Assembly: GCA_907163375.1 (NCBI GenBank)
Contig: CAJQUW010016871.1
Span: 62,001-126,000 of the forward strand
Direction of reading: 5' to 3'
Source: Prostheceraeus crozeri
Taxonomy: Eukaryota > Platyhelminthes > Polycladida > Euryleptidae
DNA length: 64,000 bases
Below the pieces are notes generated by a model. That model worked only from the letters and a program-made list of their open reading frames with translations. It was not told the DNA's origin and searched no databases. Below are positions 1 through 11,602 of this stretch, one piece after another. A program made the position numbers and the translations under genes. Positions within the stretch are counted from its first letter, which is position 1. Each line of letters starts with the position of its first letter.

Positions 1-75
1 CAAATTAGAAATTTGAAAGCGAAATAACAGAATATTAATTGAAAAGACGAAGAAATTAGATCACTGATACAAGAA

Positions 76-525
76 TTGAAAGAAAAAGAAAGTGAATTAC
101 TACGCAAAGACCAAGAAATCGAACAGTTAAAGATAAATGCAAGAAAACAGGAAAGGAGAATTTTCCTTTTGAATAATGGAAGCGCCGATAGTGAATGTGA
201 GGAAGAAATTGACTTGAAGAACGAATTCCATGAAATTTTGAGGGAAATGAAAATCATGGAGAGAGAAATAAAGAAAAATTCTGAATTGATGCGACAGCAA
301 CAGCAGCAACAGCGAGAGCCTCAACAGGATGATCAAGATGAAGAGGCTTAACACCATCATCAGCAACCATCACAACCACAAAGATTGTGGCAACAAGAAT
401 TTCGCAGCAACAGAGTTCTAACCTGTTTTCACTGTGGCAAAACGGGTCATCACATCAGAAATTGTTATCACGCGCCATGGAATCGACGACAAAGATATAC
501 TATACAATTGCAACCACAGAATTAG
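76..525 (+). pseudogene. gag-like ORF1 remnant of a non-LTR retrotransposon
   Basis: The reading frame opens at ATG 76 with a charged, coiled-coil-like segment rich in E, K and R, followed by a glutamine run and an acidic tail. A TAA at 349-351 interrupts it. The same frame then continues through an H/Q-rich stretch to a CCHC zinc knuckle (CFHCGKTGHHIRNC, 421-468) and stops at 523-525. Coiled coil plus CCHC is the usual layout of ORF1/gag proteins that coat retroelement RNA. Endonuclease and RT fragments follow on the same strand, so I read this as ORF1 of that element. It is broken by one nonsense codon and may start upstream of the window. Confidence 0.6.
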
Positions 526-1109
526 ATTCATCTGCGCGCGCTTCGGTTTCCTAGAAAGGAAGAATTGTATGTAACCTTAATATTGAAATGGCACATCACA
601 ATTAGACAACTTGCTCCGTCTCGAATGGATAATTCGTGTATCGCTTGCTATTGGAAATGGCAAACAATAAGCTGTCAGCAGAGGACAGTAGAGCCAGTGA
701 GAGATGCGTGCGTGCTGTGATATCACTTCGCACGTACCAAAACACACATCGTCTAGCTAACATTCGATTCAGTGTTTGCACTATGCAGCAAGGAATGGTG
801 AAATTATCAAGTGAACTATTTTTCGTACGCCTGCTACTTTCTTTAATAATGATCGGAAGGGCCAACATTATGGAGAAAACTTGTGGGCAATGATCTGAAT
901 TCTTCGAATCTGAAGGAATTTTGGCAATCGAAGCACTTTGCTGGAACTCACATTAATCCGCAAGCGACGCACGACCTTTTTTCCTATATCTGTAAGGTAC
1001 AAGGAATTACTTTTTGCCCACCTAATAGGTTCCTCAATGTGCCGTCCATTTCGTATTAATCACACTTCTAGCAAACCGAAGCAGATAAACATAATATTTA
1101 ATTCTGTGA
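526..1109. other. no recognisable gene
   Basis: Short ORFs occur on both strands but none has a recognisable motif. It probably belongs to the decayed retroelement or to an insertion in it. Confidence 0.4.
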
Positions 1110-1478
1110 TTGCAACAACTAAAACAGAGAAACGGAAATAACCAAAGAAGAAATTATTATCAGAACAACGACAGAAGAAGATATGAAAATGAAAGAAGAT
1201 GCGAAAATGAAAGAGGATACCAGTACGAAAATGAAAGAAGTGAAGAAAATAGACGATATGACTTTGAAAGAGAGAGAAGAATGCAAGATGAAGATCGATA
1301 CAGAGTGACAAGAATAGAAGGTGCTGGTGCAAATGGACGCATACAATATACACCAACACGCATGCTACAAACAGGGCAACACACATCAATAAGCCGTACG
1401 TTTAGCACACTCAGTGAAGGAGAGGAAAAGGAGCAAAAATGTTATGATCTTAATGAATTGGAGATCAGTTTTTATTAA
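1110..1478 (+). pseudogene. Arg/Glu/Tyr-rich segment of the retroelement
   Basis: This 122-residue ORF is dominated by R, E, N and Y in loose repeats of the type YENERR / CENERG, followed by a less biased C-terminus. It has no catalytic motif. It lies between the CCHC knuckle and the start of the endonuclease domain, which begins in another frame at about 1460, so it is probably the tail of ORF1 or the linker. It could be low-complexity sequence with no function. Confidence 0.3.
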
Positions 1479-1795
1479 TGTAAACGGCTTGAATGATAAC
1501 AAGATAAACAATGCTGACATGATCAAGGACATGGATAATGCAGATATACTCTGCTTTAGTGAAACTCATTTAAAGGATGAAGTTGATTTTCCCAGGATTA
1601 AAAATGATTCAGGTCAATATACCACTGGAAAGAAATCTACAAAAAAAGTGGACAGAAATATTACGGCATTTCAGTGTATACAAAGGATAATATGAAAAAC
1701 CCTAAAATTGAAAACATCGTAAATCAACATGGAGCAGTTATACATGTAATTAATAAGATGAAAGGCATGGAATGTGAATACTTATCAGCCATATA
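1459..1795 (+). pseudogene. AP-endonuclease (EEP) domain, 5' half, of a non-LTR retrotransposon
   Basis: The translation contains an N-terminal INVNGLNDNKI segment, then DILCFSETHLKDE, matching the start of the exonuclease-endonuclease-phosphatase domain that nicks target DNA for target-primed reverse transcription. The E of SETHL is the expected metal-binding residue. The frame breaks near 1690, and a VYTKDN segment continues in another frame. Homology stops at 1795, where the Tc1 element is inserted; the rest of the domain resumes after 3305. Confidence 0.65.
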
Positions 1796-3304
1796 CAGAT
1801 TGTTTCATAAAAAATGGATCACCCTTAAACATCGCCTTAACTTCAATTTTGTCTAACTCCGCCAAACTTGAACGAATTTCTCTGAAATTTGGAAGATATG
1901 TCAGTTGTGCGTACTAATATCATTGTTGGAAATTTCAAGCATGAATATTGAGTTGTTTTCCTGTTATAGATAAAAAAGTAGTAGATAATTTGATCTTCAT
2001 TTAGCAATGTTACACAAAATCATACCTCACTCTTATAAAATTACATTTATTTCCTTTGTTATGTAATATGTTGTTCTACAAGCCAAAAGCTATCAAGCAA
2101 AACAAAAATAAAGAAAATCGGTCAATCAGAGCCAGTATAGCACCATTATTCATCAACAATAATGTAACTGCTACATGTGATTAACTGGACTTCATGTTCC
2201 ATAGCTTCCTGACTTCGTTGCGGTGGTGTTGGCAGCACTCCTGATTGCTTTCAGCTAGAAATCTATCTCTTACCGGTTGAAAACAATACAAAGCACAAAT
2301 GAACAATAACGAGATCGCATTCACAAAAGGCAAAGTGTCAGCCTTGCTAGAACTAGGGTTTTCTTTGCGAGCTACAAGCAGGCGACTAAATGTCCCTTAC
2401 ACAAATGTGCATCGATGGCATAATGATGATTTTCGACTCTGTCGTAAAGAGGGCTCTGGCCGTCCACACAAAACATCCAAACGTAGAGACCGCCTGATTT
2501 TGAGATTTGTTAAAATTGATCCAAGTCTCTCGTTAACTGAGATGGTTGCACTAGTCTCGTCTATTTCTAAGTCCACTATTCGTAGAAGACTTATTGAGTC
2601 GAATTTCAAGAGCTGTAAGAGGCCCTCTCAGATCGAATTATCAGATCAGTATACAAAAAGACGTCTCAGATGGGCAATGAGTCATTGTCACTGGCGAAAT
2701 CAATGGGATCGGGTTGTCTGGTCTGATGAGGCATCAGTCCGTCTGAAGGATAGTGATGGTCGATTGAGATTATGGATAAAATCTGATTCGTGAATGTTTT
2801 ACGAATGAACATTGGCCAAATGACAGATCAACTTGGTTATTTATGGATGATAATGCTACGTGTCACAGGAGTAGTAGAGTCAACTTATGTAAGTCTCAAT
2901 TAGGGCTTAGGACATTATCTTGGCCAGCTCGTTCTCCTGATCTGAATCCCATAGAAAATGTATGGAGTATTCTAAAACGTAACGTTCGTCGTTCACTGCT
3001 ACCTACAGATGTCGTATCACAACTTACGTCACTGTTAAAAAGAGAGTGGAGAAAGTTAGATCAGTCAAAAATCAACGATATCATCGAATCAATGCCTAGA
3101 CGAATTGGTAATGTCATAGACAATAAGGGTAGGGCCACAAAATATTAGCTTCTTAAGAACCGTTACTGTATCATAGCTTATCAGATTATATAAGGACATT
3201 TAAATATATTAGGGACATGAAATAACATGAAAAATGCTTTCTGTATCATACTTATGTTTTATTTAGTCAAATTTTAGGATGATCCACTTTTTATGAAACG
3301 GACT
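1796..3304 (+). mobile_element. Tc1-like DNA transposon nested in the retrotransposon
   Basis: The ends are inverted repeats with the shared core GTTTCATAAAAA.TGGATCA, at 1802-1822 and its reverse complement at 3280-3300. A TA dinucleotide lies just outside each end, as expected for Tc1/mariner insertion. Inside is a broken Tc1 transposase. Retroelement coding sequence stops at the left boundary and resumes at the right one, so the Tc1 insertion came second. Boundaries are good to a few bases because the outermost TIR bases have diverged. Confidence 0.75.
2299..3148 (+). pseudogene. Tc1-family transposase with an internal deletion
   Basis: Residues 1-164 hold a paired-like helix-turn-helix region, a GSGRPHKT hinge (AT-hook-like GRP), a second HTH and the first catalytic aspartate in VWSDEASV. 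The frame then stops. The C-terminal part (about 2795-3148) carries FMDDNATCHRS and SPDLNPIENVWSILK. The second D and the E are 34 residues apart, the DD34E spacing of Tc1. The central stretch between the first and second aspartates is much shorter than in the family and the two halves are in different frames, so this copy cannot make active transposase. Confidence 0.85.
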
Positions 3305-4294
3305 TATTTAATAATTTGCTACAGAAGCAATAGAGATTCAAAATATAGCTATCAAGATTTTTTTCCATAACATCAAAAAATATATTCTTGAATACAGTAA
3401 GAATGTCGAATCGGTTTAGAAAACGACAATGACAAATATGGCTTTTAGAAGAGAAAATCTGAAGACATGACACTAAACAAATATGGTCATGATATACTTC
3501 CTTTCTGTAATGAAACAAAGTTAATAATAACGAGTGGTAGATATGAAAATATAGATTGTCTAGAAAAATGTGCATTTCACTGTATTCAAAACGGCGTTAT
3601 AAGGAAATTTGTGACTGATTGCTTGATCACATCAGAATCTATTATAAATGTATCAAATGAATTTACATTTGGTAATCCCGTGTTATACACGGATCATTCA
3701 CAGATAAAATTAAAACTAACATATAACAATGAAATAAAGCTATCGAATCCAACGCCTCCAAACAATAGAATATTTCCTTACCAATGGACAAAAGAAAATC
3801 GCTTAAAATTCGATAGAATTGAATTTGATAAACAATGTTTAGAACTATCAAATAAAGTGAATATTATTTCTATGAATGCGAGTGAGATATATGAAGAATT
3901 ATTAACTATTAAAAATAAAACAAGCCAGACCAAAAACAAATTTCATAGATCTAAATACTCGGAAAATGTAGCAAGATTAAGAGAAATTTATAGAAAAGAA
4001 AACGCAAGTTACAAGAAAAACAAAACAAATGAAAATTTGACAAAATTAATGCAGTCAAGAAGAACTCTGCAGAAAGAATTAAGAAAAGAAAAGCGAAAAT
4101 TGAAGAACGATAGATTAAATGAGCTGATATTTGAGAATGAACATGATCATAAAACGTATTGGAGTTTGATAAATTCCAAAACGAAAAAGAAATGTAACAG
4201 AAATAATCTAAAATCCGTCAATTTCATTATTGAAATAAAAAATAATGATCAACTTGAAGAATCCAATATTCCGAGAAAAAATGAAGTTTTATAA
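3305..4294 (+). pseudogene. EEP domain 3' half and linker of the non-LTR retrotransposon
   Basis: The ORF from 3467 to 4294 includes LIITSGRYEN..D and a later LYTDHSQIKLKL segment. These match the end of the endonuclease domain, where the SDH motif holds the catalytic aspartate and histidine; here it reads TDHSQI. A long Lys/Glu/Asn-rich linker follows (about residues 110-275), including HKTYWSLIN, a typical element of the stretch before the RT. The reading continues towards the RT fragments at 4300. Confidence 0.65.
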
Positions 4295-5436
4295 CAACAT
4301 CCTACTGATTTCAATATAATTTTAGATGATGAAATCCCAATCAACGAAATAAATGGCTACTTGATGAAAACTACAAATTGTAAATCAAGTGGTCCCGATA
4401 AATTGGTATCAGACATGCTTAAAATATCGGAAAACAATTCATCAATACTTCAAGTTCTATTCATCCAACTTTTAAATAACAACGATGAAAAATTCCATTT
4501 CCTGAAAGTTGGATAATGGCAATATATAAAAAGGGCGACAAAAATGTTGCAACTATCTGCAGACCTATTAATCTAAGTTCAAATCTCGAAAAATTATTGA
4601 CAAAAATTTTGAATGAAATATTAAACCTATGGTTAAAGGAAAACAATGTCGTTCATCGAAACCCAAAAGGGTTTCTGGAAGGAAGTTCAACCATAGATAA
4701 TGTTTACATACTTAAAGAAATTATGCTGACTTAAAAAAATCATAAACATCCTTTGTATATAATCTTCATAGATTTATCAAAGGCGTTTGATTCGATTCCA
4801 AAAACGACTTATTAGGCGACTACATGAAGTACTTCCAAACAGCAACTTTCTCCACCTTCTAAAAAGATTGATCACCGAAAAGAAATGCAAGATCCTATAC
4901 AATGGTGTAGAATCTGAAACATTTAACTTACAAAATGGTATACCTTAATGAGATAGTTCATCTCCAACCCTATATTCCATATTTATGAATAACGTAGCAA
5001 AAGAAATTTGCTGAAAAGCTGAAACCACAAATGCTGCAAACATAGGTGATTTCAACATACGTACCATATTTGATATATGCAGATGATATTTTATTGATGA
5101 ATAATGATAAAGATGGTTTACATGAACAAATAAGAAAAGTTCTGCAACTCTAATGGTCTGAAAATAAATTACGATAAAACAAATATTGTAATACAAAATG
5201 ATGCATATGAAAATAAATATGACAATGTCAAATTAAATAATCAAATGAAGCAAATCGAAATAATAAAGGAATATAAATGCCTAGGATTTTGGATCTCAAA
5301 TAATACTAAGAAGCATTTACTTTCACTTACCAAAACAGGAAATCAATCCGCCTATTTAACGGCCAAGAAATTGAAAGAATTTTCAGATTCCAATAGAACT
5401 ATAGTGAAAAGTACTTTTGAAATGCTAACGCTGTAA
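4295..5436 (+). pseudogene. Reverse transcriptase domain of the non-LTR retrotransposon, heavily broken
   Basis: Fragments in several frames give the ordered RT motifs: SGPDKLVSDML (4390s), IMAIYKKGDKN..CRPINL (4512-4575), IDLSKAFDS (4768-4795, motif A) and YADDILLMNN (5078-5110, catalytic motif C). The thumb-like KEYKCLGFWISNN segment follows (5245-5436). Many stops and frameshifts separate them. Order and wording fit the CR1/Jockey-like group, but I cannot assign the clade without a tree. Confidence 0.75.
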
Positions 5437-6285
5437 AGATATGGAGAATTTTGCTTTTATGAATATAAAATTACATATTAATTATATGAATTAAGCAAAA
5501 TACAGTTTCAGTTTTAAAAACGTTCCTATCATTTGTCAGCTAATACAGCAACCTGCTGTTTAATCGGATAATTTGTTCTACTTCCCATCGAATATTATTT
5601 TGAGAAAGCTGTCATCAACCTTTGGATCAAAATTATTTCTAGCAATGATAATAACATCATGAAAATCTGCTTTAATCACATTTTGAAGAACCTGAATAAT
5701 ACATATACTCATGTACATGGTGTTGGATTGTAGAAAAGCTACTTAAACACCTCAACCTAACATATTTATGGGAAAATGCAGCAACCTCAAATGTCAATAT
5801 GAAGGAATACAAGAGCATTGTTAAAACTAGATTGGCAGAACATTCCAGAGCTGAATGGATAAATGAAGCTAAAGGAAGTCGTACAGGAACTAACTTTTTA
5901 GAATCAGCTCAGTTTGATTGCACTATTAAACATTATTTAACCCTTAACTTAAGACAGAAGGATATCCGACCACTGTTGAAAATGATGTGCGGAAATCCTG
6001 ATTTAGCTGTAAAAAACGGGTACTTACAGAAATCGATTAGAATATGAAGACAGAATATGTAGCTTATGCAAAGATGGAAAAATAGAAACTGTATTCCACT
6101 TTATCTGTGAATGCTCGATGTATAACAATGTCAGGTCACAATTCACGCCTTTTATTATTGATATCATGAAGCAAGATTTCTATGCAATGTTGCAGAGAAC
6201 AGATATAGGAAGCATTGTGAAGTTAAGTAAATTTGTCCGGACAATAATTGACGTCAGAACTAAGACATTGTTACAACACGAATGA
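5437..6285 (+). pseudogene. C-terminal region and zinc motif of the non-LTR retrotransposon
   Basis: An ORF at 5799-6047 (KTRLAEHSRAEW...) and its shifted continuation to a stop at 6283 give a C-terminal zinc motif, CSLCKDGKIETVFHFICEC. CxxC...HxxxC is typical of the region after the RT in many non-LTR elements. 5437-5798 is AT-rich and non-coding in its present state. The 3' end of the element is near here, but I see no poly(A) or simple tail that fixes it. Confidence 0.55.
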
Positions 6286-6807
6286 CTACATAAACGCAAC
6301 TCAACTGCAATAAAAGATGAAAGATCGCACTAAGGACTTCAGTCAAACTTTATATCACTTGCGTCAGCCAGCTTACGAGGTCCGGAACATCAGTAAATGT
6401 AGTAGTCAGTTGTTTAAATCAAGTAAAACAACTAGGTATTCCAATTGATGATTTATTGAATGAAGTACTGGGTTTATATAGCAAAATGTGAGGTCTCATT
6501 ATTGTCAGCTCTAAAGCGCTCACTTTAGGTTATTTAAACCACAAAATCCAATTACAAATATTTTGCGGCAGAAACACTTTATTGTAGAAAATAAAGTCAT
6601 ACACAAATAATTAGTGGTAAGCTTTGATAACTACGGCGCAGCTGATTTCTTGCGCGAAGTTCGAATTTAGTTTCGATTCGAAACGTGGATGAATTGGTAA
6701 GCGCCTGTTACAGTAAATCATCTGAAATTCTATCATCATACGCTCCTTTTCAGGTAAGATTCTTTGAAGTGTTGGTTACTGCGTTTTATATATGAATAAT
6801 GTATGTA
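6286..6807. other. intergenic, no gene recognised
   Basis: No coding motif. A 13-base string CGAGGTCCGGAAC at about 6375-6387 recurs inverted at about 8584-8596, beyond the mariner, which hints at an older element around it. Confidence 0.3.
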
Positions 6808-8551
6808 TACGTTGTGTGATCCAAAATGTCCCGGACTAACCTACTTGCAGATAACCTGTGATAACGAATTTAGGTCGTTCAGATGTAAATTTAGGTCTTT
6901 AAGGCATGAGAAATATGGTCGCCGAAATTTTTCCGGTCAGTTTTCTATTTTTAAAAAATATTTTTACATTTTAACATGAATTTCTGTATTTTCTGAATTG
7001 ATCGAGATCCGATTTGTCTTATTGTTATAGTTAGATTGATTTTGATTTGTACCTTATTTGACGGATATCTTTGCCATGAATATTGCACGCCTTTTGTTAA
7101 TTGCTTCATGTGTTACGATATCAATCAGTGAAGTTCATTCAGCACGCATTCATTAAGAAATCCGTGTCAACGATGGTTCTTTGTTCTATCAGTTTTCATG
7201 ATGGATGTGACAAGCGTGTCTTCAGTCGAATATCGCAGTGTGATACGATACCTCCTGATCCGCGGCTTCGCTAATGGTGACATTCTAAAGGAATTAAGCC
7301 TGGCATATGGAAGCAAAGCTCCATCGAGAACTACTGCTTATTTCTGGATAAGCGAATTTAAACGCGGAAGACAATCTGTGGAGCAAGATTTTTCAACTGT
7401 TGGTCGGCCGCAGGAGATTCCGGAAGAGAAATCGAGTCAGTGCGATGAAGTGATTACAGCACACAGAAGGATAACCATCCGTGAGTTGTCAAGAGAGTTG
7501 CGAATCAGTTATCACTCCTGTCATGACATCATCGAAAGACTTGGATATCGCAAACTGGCATCACGTTTCGTACCGAAGTTTCTGTCACCTGAAATGAAGG
7601 AGAACAGACTTCTGGCGGCACAGTCAAATTTGGATCTCTCGAAATGCACGGAGATCAGTTTCTGAACTGCATCCTTACAGAGGATGAAACACCTTTAAGT
7701 TTGTATCTGCCTCAAAGTAAGCGAGAATCTGCAGAGTGGCGAAAATCAGGCGAGTCTGCCCCTTTGAAAATGCGATCCGGAACATCACATCGCCGGTCGT
7801 TGATGCTGACGGTCTTTTGGAACGCTTCGGGAATCCAACTGGTTGACTTTGCGGATAAAGGAGTAAGAATCAATAGCGAATATTATTCCAATCTGTTATC
7901 TGAAGCGAGGAAGAAAATAAGAAAGCCACGAAACATTCCCCTCTACTTGCTTCATGACAATGCTCCGATTCACACCTCGCAGGAGACAACCAATGCCTTA
8001 ACGAGAAACGGATTTCAACTATTGAGCCATCCTCCTTATTCACCTGACTTGGCCCCAAGTGACTTCTATCTGTTTAGATTCCTCAAAAAGCATCTTCGTG
8101 GACACCATTTTGAATCGCCAGTTGAACTGCGGGATGCAGTTACTGAGTTTTTTGATTCTTTGACACCGGAATTTTTTCATAAAGCTTTTTGTGAATTGAG
8201 ACTTCGTTGGCAAAAAGTGACGAATACTAACGGCTCATACATTGAAAAGTAAACTGTTTTCTGGAACAAAACATTTGTTTTTCCGTTAATTATTAGTCAG
8301 GTTATTAGTGATAGCTTAACTGTCAAGTTAATCTAAATATATTAATTCTAAATCGCTAGAATTTATAGGAAAATCTTGAAATTCAGACAAAAATGTTTGA
8401 AAATTTTGAAAAAATAGAAAACTGACCGGAAAAATTTCGGCAACCATATTTCTCATGCCTTAAAGACCTAAATTTACATCTGAAGTAGTATTCGTTATCA
8501 CAGGTTATCTGCAAGTAGGTTAGTCCGGGACATTTTGGATCACACCACGTA
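6808..8551 (+). mobile_element. mariner-family transposon with long (~145 bp) TIRs
   Basis: The left end (6808-6960) and the reverse complement of 8400-8551 match over about 145 bases, including GTGTGATCCAAAATGTCCCG and TTAGTCCGGGACATTTTGG. TA lies at both outer edges (6806-6807 and 8552-8553), the mariner target duplication. The TIRs are much longer than the ~30 bp of classical mariners. The internal gene is a single transposase with one frameshift. This is a fairly young, nearly full-length copy. Confidence 0.85.
7198..8252 (+). pseudogene. mariner transposase (DD34D), one frameshift
   Basis: The N-terminal part (7198-7665) has the two helix-turn-helix units expected of mariner, with VGRPQEIPEE in the linker and YHSCHDIIERLG in the second HTH. 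The catalytic part is read in the next frame from about 7644: ILTEDETPL (first D), LLHDNAPIHTS (second D) and YSPDLAPSDFYLF (third D). The last two aspartates are 34 residues apart, so this is DD34D. The break lies between 7640 and 7665; apart from it the protein is near full length (about 350 residues). Sequence error and true mutation are both possible. Confidence 0.88.
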
Positions 8552-8836
8552 TATTTGTATCTAATGTGCACTATATTAAATTCTCGTTCCGGACCTCGAT
8601 AATAATTAGGATGAAGCATTAAGGCGTGAAGCATGTTTTGGGATGCCATTGATAAATTTTTGATACTAGGCCGTCTATATTAATAAATATTTAAGATATC
8701 ATAACTTGTGTGCTTTGATTAAATTTATACAAATGCCGCGTCATGTTGAAATTCAAATGTCCTCTCCTTTCAGTGCCTCAATAGTCATTTCTTTACATTT
8801 CATACGTTTTTATCTTTCATTTCACGTGTATACATT

Positions 8837-9373
8837 TCATCGCATTAGGTAAATGTAGAATATCATCTTTACCATCATTCTGTATTTGTAAAGTTTTTCT
8901 GATATAATCGACGAACCAAACCGTTCTTTGGTTGCTGACAAAGAGGCTATTTCCAATAAATTAATATGCCTCTTTCTCGCAGAACACGTATGTTGCTTCC
9001 ACGACCTGATAACAAAGCAGTTTGAACAAATTTTGATGCTTTTACTAAGTGTGTCTGATGAGGTTGTCACACTCGGCCCTCTCTTAGTCAGAACAAGAGA
9101 AGAATGAGAAAGATTTGGTGATGTCGAGCAGTGATCAAAAAGAGTAATGTTATGAGTATAGTCCTGCATTCCGTATTCACAGACCACGGTATAACAATTG
9201 CTACACAAAACAGTTGGAAGTCTGATATCATCATTGTCGAAGCCAGAAAGAAACTTTTCTCGAATTGACTCAGTTCGATGTGAGATCTCTCTCATTGACA
9301 TATTTTTATTGAAACACAGAAGACACATAGAGCCTTTATTGATTCATCATAATTTCTTGCTTTGTTCGGCATT
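8837..9373 (-). pseudogene. Cys-rich zinc-finger ORF, probably transposon-associated
   Basis: Reading leftward from ATG 9373 (MPNKARNYDES), a frame change near 9328 leads into a 163-residue ORF. It has cysteine pairs CLLC, LCSNC and ICSNC, and an HTCSARKR end. The order C-x2-C, a basic helix-like part, then RLPTVLCSNC resembles a zinc-binding N-terminal module found in multi-copy, transposon-like genes of invertebrates. That comparison is from memory of the pattern, not a search. No catalytic domain follows; the sequence ends at 8837. Confidence 0.4.
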
Positions 9374-9499
9374 TTCATTCAGAGCAGTTATTGAAAGTTG
9401 TCAAAACTGATTTTAATGTGAAGTGAACTTCGCTTTAAAAAGCGTTTCAAATCCATTGATTGATAAGTAAAGCAGTCAAACGACACACAAATAGACCGG

Positions 9500-9645
9500 C
9501 GGTACTTGTGAGTTATCTCTCCCCCACGTTTTCAAATTTGTCTAAAATCCTTTAAAATAAATCAACCGTCACGAAACGTCAGAGACACGTATTTGAGTAT
9601 ATTTTCTACCCACATGCAAAAATTTATGCAAATCGGACGAGCACT
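9500..9645 (+). repeat. left arm of an inverted repeat around the CR1-like RT ORF
   Basis: This segment reappears as its reverse complement at about 11452-11602. Shared strings include CACATGCAAAAATTTATGCA, GAGACACGTATTTGAGTA and CAAATTTGTCT. By eye the match is about 80%. The arm runs into the start of the RT ORF, so the first 18 or so residues of that ORF are repeat-derived. Confidence 0.7.
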
Positions 9646-11014
9646 TTTTTGCATTTTACCGCCCAGAATATACAAAGAGATGTGTGATGTATTGGGCTAT
9701 CCATTAACGATTTTATATAACAATATTATAAAAACTGGATTGCATCCTCAACAGTGGAAAACAGCCGTGGTAGTTCCAATTCCCAAGACAAACCCTCCGG
9801 ACATAAATAAGTTGCGCTTTATCTCGCTACTTCCTATTCCAGCAAAAATTATGGAACGAATTGTTTTGGAGAGTGTCAAGCAACAGATGCTCTCTTTGTA
9901 TAGCTATTCGCAGCATGGATTTCGACCTGCTCATTCAACCACGACTGCTCTAATCGATATTATGGACAATATTGCTAAAATGACAGATAACAAAGCAAAT
10001 TTTGGCGCTGTTCTTGTAAGTTTTGACCTTTCTCGAGCTTTTGATACTATCGATCATGGTCAACTCATTGGCAAACTGAAACTGAAGAGAATTCCACAAG
10101 GTTTCCTAGTTTGGCTACTCAATTATCTCCAAGGCAGATATATGCAAGTAAAGATTGGTGCCGAATATTCAAAGGAGATTGCCTTCTCACGAGGCCTTCC
10201 TCAGGGATCAGTTACTTCTCCCATATTGTTCTGTGCTTTCTTTGGTGACATCGTTTCAAGCGACCCTTTAATTCCTTCCATCAAATATGCAGATGATCTA
10301 AATCTAGTTATCCCACTTCAAATGACAAATCCTACTGAAATAAATACTAAAGTTCAAGAAGTGACCGACAAAATGACTGATGAATGCTCGCGTAACAGTC
10401 TGATGCTGAATCGTGAAAAATCGAAGATGATGTTGTTCACTCGCAGTAAAGTTACTTTCACATTTCAAACTGTTCTTCCCGTTGTGGACGAAATGAAACT
10501 TTTGGGGATAATTATTGACAACAAACAAAATTGGAAGGCTCACGTAAAGATGATATATACGAAATCAGTGCAGCGACTAAATATCATCCGCAGACTGAAG
10601 AAGACGCTAAATTTGAATGAAATTCATCAAGTGTATACTTCAGTGGTAAGGTCGCTATTAGAATATGGTTGTCCAGTATTTGTCGGCTTAAATGTGACTC
10701 AAACACGAAAATTACAACGTCTTGATAACAGAGCTCATCGTCTGATATATAACATCTTCTACGGCAATAATAACTCAAGAAAGTGTACGTGTACAAATAA
10801 TGAGATACAAGCCCGTCGAGAAAAACTCAGCAAGCATTTGTTCAGCGAAATTGCAAAAAACTCTGCACACGTATTACAAAATCGTATCCCATCAAAACAC
10901 AGAAGACTGTATCAAATCCCTATGTGCAAATCACTACGACGCAAAAAAAGTTTCTTTCCTTTCATGACTGCCCTTACGAATTCTGAAATTTTGAGCAAAC
11001 GTGACACTACTTAA
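9645..11014 (+). CDS. CR1-like non-LTR reverse transcriptase, 5'-truncated but uninterrupted
   Basis: The open frame (first ATG at 9593, inside the flanking repeat) runs 473 codons without a stop. RT motifs appear in order: QWKTAVVVPIPK, RFISLLP.PAKIMERI, QHGFRPAHST, VSFDLSRAFDTIDH (motif A), GLPQGSVTSPILF (motif B), SIKYADDLNLV (motif C, YADD) and KLLGIIIDNKQNW (thumb). The C-terminal part has SLLEYGCPVFVGL and RLDNRAHRLIY, the usual CR1-type tail. The endonuclease domain and ORF1 are missing, so it is a 5'-truncated insertion. The catalytic frame being open suggests recent insertion. The true coding part begins near 9645. Confidence 0.85.
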
Positions 11015-11451
11015 CTGTCAATCTATTTTATTTTGGTTTAGACTATAATCTATGATTTTCTATGAAAGTTTCTTGTATATGTAACGATTATCATTTCATG
11101 AATATAAACGCTTTATTATTATTATTGATATTATTAGAGACTATAACGTGAGTGTAGCAATGTCAGCAGCTTAATCTGACTGTCTGTTCGAAGCATTATT
11201 GTCAGTCGTGTGTGCATTGTTCTCTTTCCGTCCCCGTGTCACATCTACTGCTATTTGAAACCTTCCCACGACTACTACCTCGCCAAATCTTTTTTAAGTT
11301 AAAAATGTTAATGTAGAGGATGTGGCCTGGTCATCATCACTTCACAAGTTGCCGAGAAAGGAATTTGTTGAGCTCAAGTACCATCTGTTCAGACGATGAG
11401 GTCAATTGAAGTCAGATGAAGCTGCACTTTACGCTACCGTCTCTTATTCAA

Positions 11452-11602
11452 AAAGTACCTGTCCGATTTGCATAAATTTTTGCATGTGAGTAGAAAATGT
11501 ACTCAAATACGTGTCTCCAAAGTTTTGTGACGATTGATTCATTTCTACGGATTTGAGACAAATTTGAATATTTGAGGGAGATAACCCATATGTACCAGAC
11601 TG
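11452..11602 (-). repeat. right arm of the inverted repeat around the CR1-like RT ORF
   Basis: This is the reverse complement of 9500-9645 at about 80% identity by eye. The ~430 bases between the RT stop and this arm (11015-11451) are AT-rich, with TTATTATTATTATTG at 11111-11125 that could be the 3' simple-repeat tail of the retroelement. Together the two arms would form a large hairpin with the RT in the loop. Confidence 0.65.

Noticed and set aside
1060-1408. Three minus-strand ORFs rich in Phe/Ser/Leu
   Set aside because: They are the antisense of the Arg/Glu-rich retroelement segment.
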